Origin: Rhyacophila brunnea
Taxonomy: Eukaryota > Arthropoda > Insecta > Trichoptera > Rhyacophilidae
Direction: 5' to 3'
Length of the DNA: 64,000 nucleotides
NCBI GenBank assembly: GCA_022495005.1
Contig: JAGYXB010000269.1
Span: 620,001 to 684,000, forward strand
Shown: positions 43,942 through 55,636 of the stretch, piece after piece
Position numbering within the stretch: the stretch's first letter is position 1
Layout of the letters: each line of letters begins with the position of its first letter
Notes under the pieces: model-generated
Databases searched by the model: none
The model's input: the letters and a program-made list of their open reading frames with translations, nothing else
Told to the model about the DNA's origin: nothing
Position numbers and translations under genes: made by a program

Positions 43942-46147
43942 TCTAATATATAAAAATTAATATTTGTGTGTTTGTGTGTTTGTTTGTTCGTATTGAATGC
44001 GCAGCCATACCGTTCATCCGATTGCGATAAAACTTTGTAAACTTATTGCTTGCACTTGCGCGAAGAGTATAGGCTATACTAATATATAAAAAGAAATGTC
44101 TGTCTGTCTGTATGTCTATCTGTCTGTGTGTCTGTTCCGTATGTGTTCCTATACCATTCATCCGATTGCGATGAAATTTTGGTAAGTGGTTGTATGCACA
44201 CCCATGAAGGTTTCTGAATTAGAAAAATCATCATCTTCTTATTCTTCATTCTATTTTCTTTTATTCGTATGGTTCCTATACCATTCATCCAATTGCAATG
44301 AAATTTTGGTAAGCGGTTGTATGCACACTCATGAAGGTTTTTAAATTAGAAAAATCATCATCATCTTCTTCTTCTTCATTCTATTTTCTTTTATTCGTAT
44401 GGTCCCTATACCATTCATCCGATTTCGATGAAACCTTCGTCAGTTGTTGTGTTAACACCCGCAAAGGTTTCTGAAATAGTACAACCATCTTTTTCTTCTT
44501 CTTCTTCTTCATTCTATCTTTTTTTATTCGTATGGTCCCTATACCATTCATCCGATTGCGATGAAACCTTCGTCAGTTGTTGTGGTAACGCCCACAAAGG
44601 TTTCTCAATAAGTACAACCATCTTCTTCTTCTTCATTCTATCTTCTTTTATTCGTATGGTCCCTATACCATTCATCCGATTGCGATGAAACCTTCGTCAG
44701 TTGTTGTGGTAACACCCGCAATGGGTTTTTAATTAGTACAACTATCTTCTTCTTCTTCTATTCTATATTCTTCTATTCGTATGCGTTTCTATTCCATTCA
44801 TCCGATTGCAATTAAATTTTCGTCAGTAATTGTGCCAACACCCGCGAAGGTTTCTGAATTAGTACAACCATCTTCTTCTTCTATTCTATCTTATTCTATT
44901 CTTATGCATTCCTATACCATTCATCCGATTGGAATGAAATTTTGATCAAGTGTTGTGCTCACGCCGCAAAGGTTTCTGAATTGATACAACTATTTTCTTT
45001 TTCTTCTATTCTATCTTCTTCTATTTGTATGCGTTCTTATACCATTCATCCGATTGCGATGAAATTTTGACCAGTTGTTGTGAGCACGCCCGTAAAGGGT
45101 TCTGAATTAGTACAACCATTTTCTTCTTCTTCTATTCGTATGCGTTTCTATACCATTCATCCGATTGCAATGAAAATTTGATCAAGTGTTGTGTTCACGC
45201 CCGCAAAGGTTTCTGAATTGATACAACCATTTTCTTCTTCTTTTTCTTCTATTCTATCTTCTTCTATTCGTATGCATTCTTATACCATTCATCCAATTGC
45301 GATGAAATTTTGACCAGTTGTTGTGCGCAAGCACGCAAAGGTTTCTGAATTAGTACAACCATCATCTTCTTCTTCTATTCGAATGCGTACCTACACCATT
45401 CATCCGATTGCAATAAACCTTTGGTGAGTTATCGTGCGCATGCCCACGAAGATTTCTGAATTAGAACATGATGACATTTTGATCAAGTGTTGTGCCCTTG
45501 CCCGCAAAGGTTTCTGAATTAGTACAATCATCTTTTTCTTCTTCTATTTGTATGCGTTCTTATGCCATTCATCCGATTGTGATGAAATTTTGACCAGTTG
45601 TTGTGCGCACGCCCGCGAAGGTTTTTGAATTAGTACAACCATCTTATTATTCTTCTATTCGTATGCGTTCCTATACCATTAATCCGATTCCAATGAAACT
45701 TTGGTGAGTTGTCATGCGCATACCCACAAAGATTTCTGAATTAGAAAATCATCTTCTTCTACTATTCGTATGCGTTCCTATTCATCCGATTCATTCATCC
45801 GATTGCGATGAAACTTTTGTCAGTTGTTGTGCGCATACCTGCGAATGTTTCTAAATTATTATTATATAAAATACAAAGTGTCTTGTTTGTTTGTTCCATC
45901 CAATTTAGATTTTTTTTTTAATACATTTTAATAACATTATTAATAACGTTTTCATATTTTGGATTCGATTTTAATTTAGTGTTCTTATGTTTGGCCTTTA
46001 CTCCTATTAGAATTATTTTCATATTGCCATATTGTATTACACAGATATTTAAATATTCAAAAAATAATTTCCTCTTATTATTTTTCAAATATCTAAGATA
46101 AATATAACCACGAAGCGACCCTGTGCGAAGCCGGGTACTTCAGCTAG
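43942..46147 (+). mobile_element. Helitron-like non-autonomous element with minisatellite core
   Basis: The left boundary reads A|TCTAATATATAAAAA. The right boundary reads GAAGCGACCC...GGGTACTTCAGCTAG|T, where GAAG.ACCC and GGGTACTTC can form a bulged stem about 3 nt before the terminal CTAG. A TC start, a hairpin before CTRR, insertion between A and T and no target duplication are the Helitron signature. The core is a tandem array plus a CTGT-rich microsatellite, as in lepidopteran Helitron-associated repeats. No Rep or helicase coding is present. The exact boundaries and the class are inferred. Confidence 0.5.
44005..45860 (+). repeat. Minisatellite, about 14 units of 110-130 bp
   Basis: TACCATTCATCCGATTGCGA recurs about every 110-133 bp from 44.01 to 45.80 kb, with one 169-bp step where a unit is disturbed. 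Each unit then holds ATGAAATTTTG, GTTGTGCGCACGCCCGC, AAGGTTTCTGAATTAGTACA, a TCTTCT tract and ATTCGTATGCGTTCC. The units have diverged from each other. The short frames across it are repeat-driven and not genes. Confidence 0.9.
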
Positions 46148-46290
46148 TAATATATAAAAAATTTACTTATGACTCTCTACAGATTTTCTTAGGCAAGCCA
46201 CGGAAAGCTATATCTAGCAGGCGAAGGGTCTCCTCTACAATCTACAGCACAGTAAAACGAGAAGTGTGCCTAATTACAGAAAAAGAGTTA

Positions 46291-46730
46291 GGTACATGTA
46301 AATTGTACGTATTACATTTCGCCGTACCATAGTTCACTGTAAGCTGTCGTACCAGAAAGAGATAACCGTATAGCGTTGAGATCAAAAAAATGCACTGTTT
46401 GCCGAGCATTGCAGTCAGTAATGTTACAATTTTTTATTAGATTCAATTAAAACATTAATTTCATATTGATTGGAATCAAATATATGATTTGATACTTATG
46501 AGCATCTACTTGATAATCTACTTTGGAATCATTCGGAATATAATATTATCATTGTACATAGATATGTATAATTTAATTATCTACCGATTTTCATCTGTCT
46601 TCCCATTGTATTCCGGTGGTTTTACGTATATAACATAAGTTTGATCTCAATTCTATGTGGTCATCGGTTTCCGATACAACATGTCATGATGATCTGTAAT
46701 GCGGCCAACTGCATACGTACAATTTTCCGG
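46291..46730 (+). mobile_element. Family A repeat, copy 5 (full length)
   Basis: Begins GGTACATGTAAATTGTACGT then ATTACATTTCGCCGTA, and ends CGGCCAACTGCATACGTACA then ATTTTCCGG. The two ends give an imperfect inverted AAATTGTACGTA. At about 440 bp it is the cleanest copy for defining the family. It is non-coding. Confidence 0.72.
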
Positions 46731-48372
46731 ACACGCAGAAAAATACTGCCTAAAGCCCCGTGGTACCTAACTAATGCCATCATCTTTCTTTTACCACTGT
46801 TAATTTCGTAGTAATATATAATATTAACTTGTCTATACTCTATCTATATGACAATATAGTTGTATTTATATCTATTATTAATATGTACTAGCAAATCTAG
46901 GTTAGTACATAATTTTCTCAACGTATGTGTACATTGTGATTGTTTCACAGCTACTACACTAATTTCATGACCTTTTATAGTGTTAAAATTTAAAAAAATA
47001 TTAAATTACTAAAATTGAAACATTCGTAAATTTATTTGATAGTGTGTTCCATATTAAACGATGATTTAGTGGTTATGTTATTATCCCAAGTATTCTGAAG
47101 GATTATTTTTTACTTTTCAATAAATGCTAAAATAATTAAATAAAGGTCTATTTTATATTAAAACATAAATTTATAATTAAACTAATTTTCCATTGGCCAT
47201 TAGTTTTCATGACATTTTCTATTTCCATTAGTTTTTATTTAGCCAATGCAAGAATTCATGGAAGTAGGTACAACTAAATGATTGGTTATTTAGTTGTACT
47301 TGATTTATATAATTTATGCGCATCATGTATGGGATTATAAATTATGTTTATATTATGTTCATAATATGCAGGTTTACAACATTATATGATTCCTCCGCCC
47401 TACGGATGGAAACTGACTTTTCTTGGGTGATGAATGGGCATAGCCTTTTAGCTCGCCGGCATGTTATTAGTCACATCTCGGGTCTGTATCCATGCAAACA
47501 GTTCATCATCAAACCATACAATTATATAAGAAGAAAATTCAAAATTTGTCCTAGTTTAAATTATTTGATCAGAGCAAAATGAATTCAGTATGGCCAGACC
47601 AGTGGTTGGTTTCGTTAAAGCGAGTCACTCAATTTGTCAGAATCTTTCAAAATCTTAAAAATAGCAGCATTTTAACACGCCACGGCAGTTTATTATAGAG
47701 AGCCCATCAACGATTATCATCTTATCATATTATACGACAAAGAGAGAATATAATATTATTGTATGCGCTAATTCCTGTCTTACCTCCCTCCGAACAATTC
47801 TCAATTTATATGTCCAACGGGAATATCATAATAAATGCTTCAACGACCTCAAGACGGTTAACATTCAACATGTTAACACCAAACTATAAGGTGATTCGCA
47901 CGCGCGCAAAGTCAATTAGCCCCGAAGTTATCGAAGTAAACCTAAATAACACTGTGTGTACGTCTGTGTGTGTACGTCTGTGTGTGTGTTTGTGGGTACA
48001 TGATTTTTGTGAATCGTCAAAAATGCTCCAGAAAAAAACCCTACTCGGAGTCCAGTCCAGTCCACCATACCCAACCATCCAAAGCAAATACAGCTCAATT
48101 AATAATCAACAATAATTATATTAAAATAAAATGCCTCAAACTTTTAACGTACGTTATTAAAATGCACTAAATAAACTTCTTAAATGGTATATCAATATAA
48201 CGTAAAACGTAGGTACCTAGGTTTATTAAAGGTTGATTCATGTAATTTTTATCGTAATGGCCTTCACCTGGGACTTCGGGACTCTCTGGGACCTCTCGGA
48301 TCTCAGAAGTCATTATCACTGAGGTTTTCATATTATTTGTCTTATACTGAGGATGGTTACCTATCACTTAGA
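46731..48372. other. Non-coding stretch with TG microsatellite
   Basis: A TGTGTACG/TG-rich microsatellite lies at about 47951-47996. Several 66-118-codon frames overlap it on both strands and are not genes. No other element was recognised. Confidence 0.5.
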
Positions 48373-48612
48373 GGCTATCCATAGACTGAAACCGTATGCG
48401 GTTTAGAACCGTGTGCCATACTAAACCATATGAGTTATGTTCATGAAAATTTATTTTCATTTAGTTTGTAAGTGTAAGTGTATCAGTACATCAACGGATA
48501 CAATCAGATGCTTTTAATTTACTTTGTGAAAATATATTTCCATGAGCAGAAATCATAAGTTTAGTATAGCATAGGGTTCTAAACCGCATACGGTTTCAGT
48601 CTATGGATGGCC
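48373..48612. mobile_element. Hairpin MITE-like element, 240 bp
   Basis: Arms of about 54 bp pair with few mismatches. GGCTATCCATAGACTGAAAC then CGTATGCGGTTTAGAACC is on the left. Its complement, running from GTTTAGTATAGCATAGGGTT to CTATGGATGGCC, is on the right. The loop is AT-rich and non-coding. The target duplication could not be fixed. Confidence 0.75.
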
Positions 48613-50032
48613 GTTTACAGGCGTTTCCAACAATCTCTTAAGCGAACCCGCGTTGATCTGGTTGCTTCAGTGCCTAATTGTTAATCCAGTTTCTTGATTA
48701 TGTCATATGTAAGAGACAGAACCTTGCAACGTCACCAGAGATCACTCCAGACTGCTAGGATCCTTTCTTACCATGTAACCGAATAATTGGAGAATGCGTA
48801 TCTTATAATTGGCAGAGACATGAGGCATGAGACATCTGCACACCTGGCTATTCTCCGCCAGAATACCTACAGCGGTTCGTTCATAATCATTTATTTGATT
48901 GTATATTGTTGTCTATTTCCATAGAATTTGTATCATAGTGTTCTCATAAAAATTTGTTTTGAATAATAACCGTAATAGAATTGGGACCGAATTGTTACCA
49001 TAGTATTGGATAAAGTACGAGTAGGTTTGAATCTTCGCTAAATTAACGTAACGGACTATCGATGCCGCACATTATCCACTAAGTACAAACATTAACGTCT
49101 TTCAGTATGCAGCTATGCGATAATAGGACGAATGCATATTAGTTGTCATTGTATTTAGATTTTATTAGCATATCACAATGCGGGGCGGTTCCTTTGAATT
49201 GCGCAACTATAAATAGAACCCATTTTAAAGCTAGAGTCTGACAATTTAATATTTTGTATTATTATCTACACAAATGCGACACTTATCTATCTGTAAAGGA
49301 TTCCAAAACAGAAACAAAGCGATAATTCAATATGGCAGTATTTATCTAATACAATTCAATATGAATTTATTCATTCTAGTATGTATTTGAGATGTTATTA
49401 ATTATAATTGGTCGAAAAACAAATGTTGGTTATTTAATTAGCATATTTCTTAAATAATTATAGTGTAATGGAAAAATAAACATTGGGTAGTTATTTCAAT
49501 TTTAAACGACTCCCACTCACTAGATGTTATATTAGCTTAGTTTTTTTATAAACTTATAAGAATTATTTCACACAGTTTGTCAATGGGGAAAACTTCCACG
49601 AAATATTGGTACCTAGCTACCAAAATTAATGTATCACATTATGTGGAAATTAATTGTTTGACGTGAAAAATGTCAGTGAGAATAAATGCATTGTTCCTAT
49701 GAAATGTTAGTTTTGAAGAATATTTTATGACTCGAGCAGAAAAGCGAAGCATGGAATATATGACACAATGATGACCTGTACAACATGTACAATAATTTCA
49801 GATTTCCCATACGTATCAAACTACTGTGCCTCACATAGGAAAACCGTATCCACTGCATGAAAACACACGGATTCCGAAAATAATCCTTACTATACCTATA
49901 CGAAAACCGCTCCGCTGGATATAATAAAGTGAAGGGGAGACGCATTGGAGACTGCTAGAAACCGATTCAAAACTCAAAAAACGAAGATTTTTCGTTGTGT
50001 AATATCTCATTAAATACATAATAAAAGATTGT
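48613..50032. other. Non-coding stretch
   Basis: Mixed composition at 48630-48880 without a readable gene, AT-rich after that. Minus-strand frames of 62 and 82 codons at 49697-50019 overlap and have no motif. Confidence 0.45.
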
Positions 50033-50620
50033 ATTTTTTTTTAATTTTATTTATTAAGGAAACAAACAGTTACAATATATTGATTACAAAAATTTAAAAT
50101 ATAATAATGAAAAGTTATTGCAACCAACAAAGTTTCCATGTATACATTATAATATAATTAAGCCTAACAAGACAGATATTAAAAGAATAACATATAAAGA
50201 AATTACGTAAGAAAATTACATGAGAAAAATGAGGAAGAATAATGAATAATTAAATTATATACAAAAAAAATAACATATATATCTATTTATACAAAATTTT
50301 GGAGATAGCGCGTTTAAATGAAACAGGTGAATTATTAAAAGGATCAACGGTGGAGAAATACATATTATAATTTAAACAAGAGCGCCGAATAAAAGAGTTT
50401 TTTGCATAATTAGAACCGCTACGACTGATATGGTACAAAGTTTGGTTTTACGTATATCTTGATGGACAATGGAAACACACCCTTTCGAGTAGGTTCGAGT
50501 CAACAAAACCATTGATAGTTTTAAAAAGAAAATATTGATCAGATATAGAACTTCGACTTCCCAAAGATGGTACCATAAAAGTTGCAGTGGTCGAAATAGA
50601 ATTAGATAAATCATAATAGT
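50033..50620 (-). pseudogene. CR1/Jockey-type LINE, 5'-truncated 3' end, copy 1
   Basis: On the minus strand a broken frame reads LGSRSSISDQYFLFKTING, then FVDSNLLERVCFHCPSRYTR, and, after a frameshift, NSFIRRSCLNYNMYFSTVD. This follows the end of CR1/L2/Jockey-type ORF2 proteins (SRR..D..FLYK..NG..DS.ELL, a VP..TR block, then a N...F...S...FK block). A 3' untranslated region follows, down to an A-run (T-run on plus at about 50033-50042). It is heavily truncated and dead. A diverged copy lies at 61186-61600. Confidence 0.6.
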
Positions 50621-52183
50621 AAGCATATATTATGTGATTGTAAAAAATATATGGAATCTGTAAGTTAGGTAGGGTTAGATTAGTGGTCCATCTCGCATCG
50701 AGGTCCATCTCGTCTAAACGCATCTCTCAAAGATTTTATCAGGTACCTATTGTCAATTAGAACGGCCAAAGTTAACGGTAAAGGCTGCGAATAGAACGAT
50801 TAATTATTATTGCAAACAAGTATGGAAGCAATTTGTTAATTCGTTTGAGAAAATTCACATAATATCGTAATACAGAAATTAAATAAAAATAATTTCAAGC
50901 TATAACTTATAGATACATATTTTTTAAATATCGATATTTTTTTAAATCAATTTAAAATATATCAACAAATCATCAATATCAAATCATATCAAAATTTCTA
51001 AATTATCAATAAATTGCTAAATTACAAGCTTCATATATTTTATCAGGTAAGTGTCTGTGAGATGCGGAGCATTCACCACAAGAACATCTGAGATTCGTAC
51101 AATAATTACCTAGTGTAGTTCCCTACTCCACCGAACTCCTACGAGGAATTCGGGGTATCAAACGACAGTGAAAAAAAAATCTATTGTAATGCAGATATTT
51201 TCTTTAGTTTAAATATTTGGTATAATATAAAATATTGAACAAAATATGTTGAAGAAAAGCCTTGTCCAATTTAAGACTTCTGGTATGTTTTCACTCATAT
51301 TTTCTTAGCACGTAATATTAAATAGGTACCTAGGTACGATTTTTTTTGAGTAGGTACTATTGTACCTAATTAAAAAGGTATTTTTATCATGTAATAAAAA
51401 AAAAACAATACGTGTGACATAATGTAAGCTTCCATCTAATCAATGAAGTTAAATCACATCAAAATAAACTGTCCCCTCAGGATATATTCTGCAAAAAGCT
51501 CCATAATTTGTTTCGCATGGACAGAGGCCGTGGGGAGGGAATATTATATTTATTCATCTTTCAGCTATAAAATAATAATTCATTGGTCGTATGACCGGAG
51601 AGATCTCTCACGATTCCCCCCATTTCTTTTCCTCTCACTGCCCTTTCGCATACACATTTTTCATGGCGATACTTTTTTCAAAACCCACGCACGAGCTTAA
51701 CATCAATTTTTATTTTTGAAAATAGAATATGATTTTTTATTGAGCAAATTATGAGTGATGAATTAAATTTGTTAATAATTGTTATTTTTATTATATATAA
51801 ACATACATTCATATAACATTAAAAATACTTATGTGGCAGTAAATCATCCACGTATTTAGCTGTATAGTATATTAAAAATATTTATTTGAAATCTGTTTAA
51901 ACTAGTTTCTATATTGATTGATAACATTTAAACACACACTTTAAGATCATTTTCAATAAATAAATGTATAAAAATGCCTTATCCAGTACATAACAACCAG
52001 CTAACATAATATAAACATTTTTGTAGTATGTAGGTATTACCAAGGCTTTAACTATTTTTCTTTCTTTTATCAGGATCCATTTTACTAGTGTCAATAAAAT
52101 GTATGTACATATTACACAGTAACGATTTTTCACGATAAATAGGTCACTTTATCAGGAAATACCAAAATTTTAAAACAATTAGT
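50621..52183. other. AT-rich non-coding stretch
   Basis: No gene or bounded repeat was recognised. An 85-codon frame at 51443-51700 has no motif. Confidence 0.5.
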
Positions 52184-53110
52184 ATTTTTCACAGTGCTCG
52201 AAATGGAAAATTTCACGAACAGGAACGCTCTATAATTTTCCGAAAAAACGGTATGCTTAATTTTTTTCTTTACATACGTACGTACGTTGGATGTATAAAT
52301 GCAACAATAAACTTTGAACTTCTTACGTGGATGTATATTAAGCAAGTGGGCAAGGATTGTCAGCGCCGCAGGCGAAAGAACCTCGTCTCAACAAAGTATA
52401 CCGTCAAGAATTGTATTATTCTTTACTCTTACTTTATTTACCACCCATAATCAGCAGGCATGTTACTTCTACCACCACTCGTCACTGCTTATAACTTATA
52501 TTACTGTCTCATTTGGGATAGTTCAGTTTGTTAATTAATTAAACTTAAAAACAACATATCCACATACCTACCATAAAGATTCAAATTAAAAATTAATTTA
52601 CATATAACAAATTTTACAGATTATAGATTCAAGACGAGCACAGAATATTTTTAAAAAAATCAAAGAAATAGTATTAAAATAGTGTTTAAAAATAAAGAAA
52701 TAGATGCAGCAACTATTAGAAAAAATAGTAAGTACCTATACAGAGACGAGTAAATACAAAATTTATACAGTACATATCTGTACACCGATAGAGCTAACTA
52801 CGCCATTTAATTATTTAAGACGTTATAAAACAAAGAATTTATAAATCGTTCACATAAACTCGTTCTCACGCAAGAGGAATATACCAATATCCGACGCGAT
52901 TTGGTTGAACACAGTGTGTAAGCATTCTTAAGATAAATCAATCGGATAAAGCCATGGATGGCATCCACACAGCTTCAAACAAAGGATCCTCAAAGATTTC
53001 TTTTGTACCTTCTCCACCATAAGGGCCATTAGGCCATACCTACTTCTAAGAAAAGCTTCAAGCCATCATCACCAAACTACGTAATTATAGCATTTTAAAT
53101 TACCAATGGT

Positions 53111-53510
53111 GTATCATTAATTATTGGCTTTTGAGCTTTGAGAATCGATGTCTCCGCCGAATCTTAGGGGTACATTGGTACGACCGCGTTACAAATACCC
53201 GAGTTCGTGAGCACAGCAGCCTTCGGTGATTGAAGTTATCACGAAGAGACGATTTACGTGGCTGGGACACGTATTTCGGATGCCGCCAAAGAGTGCGGCA
53301 CTTCGTACCCTTGTGGCACAGCCTCAAGGGTTCCATCGCCGTGGCCGCCTCTCCCTCACCCTGCAGCGGTGCTACAAAAGTGACCTATTTGCTGCAGGTC
53401 TGACATGGCGGGAGGCGCATGGCGATGGACCGAGGGAAGTGGCGCCAATGCTTGCCCTATGCCCCAATATTAGGACATGACAGGGTAGAAGAAGAAGTAT
53501 CATTAATTAT
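53111..53510 (+). mobile_element. 5'-truncated LINE with 14-bp target duplication, nested in the hAT
   Basis: The identical 14-bp direct repeats GTATCATTAATTAT (53111-53124 and 53497-53510) bracket 372 bp. The insert encodes a LINE C-terminus in shifted frames: FENRCLRRILGVHWYDRVTN, then RRFTWLGHVFRMP, GRLSLTLQR and AGLTWREA..., ending near ALCPN. The 3' end is a short GAA repeat instead of a long poly-A, a tail type seen in RTE-like and related clades. The frameshift and truncation make it dead. The perfect duplication shows one discrete retrotransposition event after the hAT element was in place. Confidence 0.85.
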
Positions 53511-53659
53511 ATAAGATAAAACATGACGGAAGGTGCAACTCGAGTTGCTAAACACGATTCCTATAGAATAATATAAAATTGTCATTAATCAGTAGATACC
53601 TACCTATATTCAACATTATAAGGACTAATATTGTAATGTATGTATATACCTATACCATA

Positions 53660-53708
53660 GGCCCCACATCGTGAAGCTGGCCCCCAGGCTAGGATCTTCG
53701 GTGGGGCC
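53660..53708. other. GC-rich hairpin inside the long hAT
   Basis: GGCCCCAC (53660-53667) and GTGGGGCC (53701-53708) pair perfectly and enclose a GC-rich loop with GTGAAG/CTTCGG. This is unusual in AT-rich DNA. A further GC-rich patch follows at 53940-54025. The origin is unknown. Confidence 0.4.
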
Positions 53709-55636
53709 CCCTTCTTATCGCTAAGAATAAAGGCAGTATGTACGGGGTAACAATAATCTGTATATTTAGTGTTTTATTGTATATTTTAAAACATCCATAC
53801 GAATTATGGAGATGTCGAGTATTGATAAACAATTAAGAATTGTTTCGTATAACCACATAACTATAAATAATAGTATTGTAAGAAAATTCTTTTTTTTACT
53901 ATTAAAGCAAATTTGTGATGTGTGTTTATCTCACTTATCTGGTCAATTCGCCTCGCCGGGCTCCTCCTGAGCACGGGCTCCCAGGTTAGAGCCCTTTCAG
54001 CCCCTCGTTGTGGAGACCATGACCTATATGTTACAATGATGATGCTTTGGTTACCATTATTGTAATATACGTACACTTACCACCGTATTTATTTAATCTA
54101 TGACTACCATCTAAAATTATTAGATGTCCGCACTGAACACGTACCTACCTAATTTGTGAGTGTATTTTAAACGAAACGATTCAATTTGTGATGTTTGTCC
54201 TTACCTAGTCTCATTATAGTCATTATTATTGCCACGGTGATGAATAATGATAATACAGAACAATAATTTATTATTATGATAGTAATAAAATTTTATTGGA
54301 CGATACTCCTTTTTTTTAAAACAAATTTACAAACAAAAATTAACTAAAAGTTCTCTACATAGTAGGTATCTATTATTTCTATTATTTTTAAAGTAGCAAG
54401 TTAAAACGTATGTAATTATAACACAATAGAAACGTCCCTTAAAAATAAACTAATTACGGTAGGCTATTCAATAGTTTCATACCAAAACATTTTTGTAGGA
54501 AAATGGCATAATGGTGCATTTATTTATTATTCATTGTAAAAATAAGGGTTTACGACACGTCATAAATATTTTTTAACACGTCGAGTCAATTGTCGAAATG
54601 ACATTGAATCAGAAAACCCTGTTTCAACTGTATTGTCGATCTTAAATGCTTATCGGAGTAAATTCTTAATTTTTTAGCAGATTTACACGAAGTACCTACT
54701 ACTTAATTAAACCTTCATAAAATTTATAAATATCCACTCATATTTATCATTTTCAAAACGAAAAAATTCTGCTTGTGGCCACTGGTCAACAGCATTATAT
54801 GTTAAATCAGTTTGGATACCGACGACAAAAAATATACTTATATGTAATATATAGAAAGGTATCGCCTGCTGAGATGTTTAACCAAATTTTAAGAGAACAA
54901 ATTTAAATAATACAAAATGTTTTAAAAACAAGCGATTATCACTAATAAGTAGATTTTAGCGGAATTGTACGATTTAAATTACCAAACTTTATCATATTAA
55001 TTTTACCACCGAAAATTTTGCCCGCAAAAATAGACGTGGGTATAAAATTAACACGGCGATTAGATGGCGATGAAAATAAATAAGTTTTATCACTCACAAT
55101 AAAATATAAGTAATAAATTAGTAGGTAAGTAAATTCGCAATGCACACCAGTCAAAGGTAAAAGCGAGACTGTACTGAGATATTTCATACTTTAGAAATTA
55201 TTATACAAATATGTAGGTGCCAACTTTATTTTTTATTGAATTTAAGTTATTTAAGTACAAAAGGTTTTCAAACAATGTCAGCAAAGGCACAATTCTTTTG
55301 TAGCTTGCAGCTGTAGTTACTTTTTTTATGTAAGTATGCAATTATTTGGAGTGTTTAGACAATGCATTTAGACACGGATGTATCGACACAAAAAAGAAAA
55401 TTGAAAGAAATTTAATGATGTCATAAATTTTATTTTTTACCCTTGCACGCCCGGCATGACATAATTTTAATTTTGAGAAAAACTTTAAAAGATACATTCA
55501 CACATAAATATCTCAATCTAACGAACCGCAACGCAATTTTAAATGAATCCACGAGCCGGAACGGTATATTTTGGAATTTCACGAACCACAACGGCGCTCC
55601 GGTGCGTTCCTGTCCATTTCGAGCGCTGATTTTTCA

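Larger units (their letters stand above)
52192..55628. mobile_element. Long hAT-type element, about 3.4 kb, with no visible transposase
   Basis: The left end CAGTGCTCGAAATGGAAAAT and the reverse complement of the right end CAGCGCTCGAAATGGACAGG are those of the 238-bp MITE at 15.7 kb. An identical 8-bp duplication, ATTTTTCA, lies at 52184-52191 and 55629-55636, which ties the two ends into one insertion. Subterminal motifs (CACGAACC.CAACG, CACGAGCCGGAACGG) recur near the right end. The length suits an autonomous hAT, but the frames inside are short and show no BED finger or transposase motif. It is either fully decayed or a non-autonomous unit swollen by nested insertions such as the LINE at 53125-53496. 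Confidence 0.7.

Noticed and set aside
43943..44688. Several 69-86-codon frames across the tandem array
   Set aside because: They translate the repeat and its CTGT/TCTTCT tracts and are not conserved proteins.
44005..45860. Array of regularly spaced repeats that could suggest CRISPR
   Set aside because: Units of 110-130 bp diverge gradually and there are no short identical repeats with unique spacers. It is a eukaryotic minisatellite.
47759..48170. 118-, 67- and 66-codon overlapping frames
   Set aside because: They overlap a TG-rich microsatellite on both strands with no motif.
53121..53336. 71-codon minus frame
   Set aside because: Antisense shadow of the nested LINE C-terminus.
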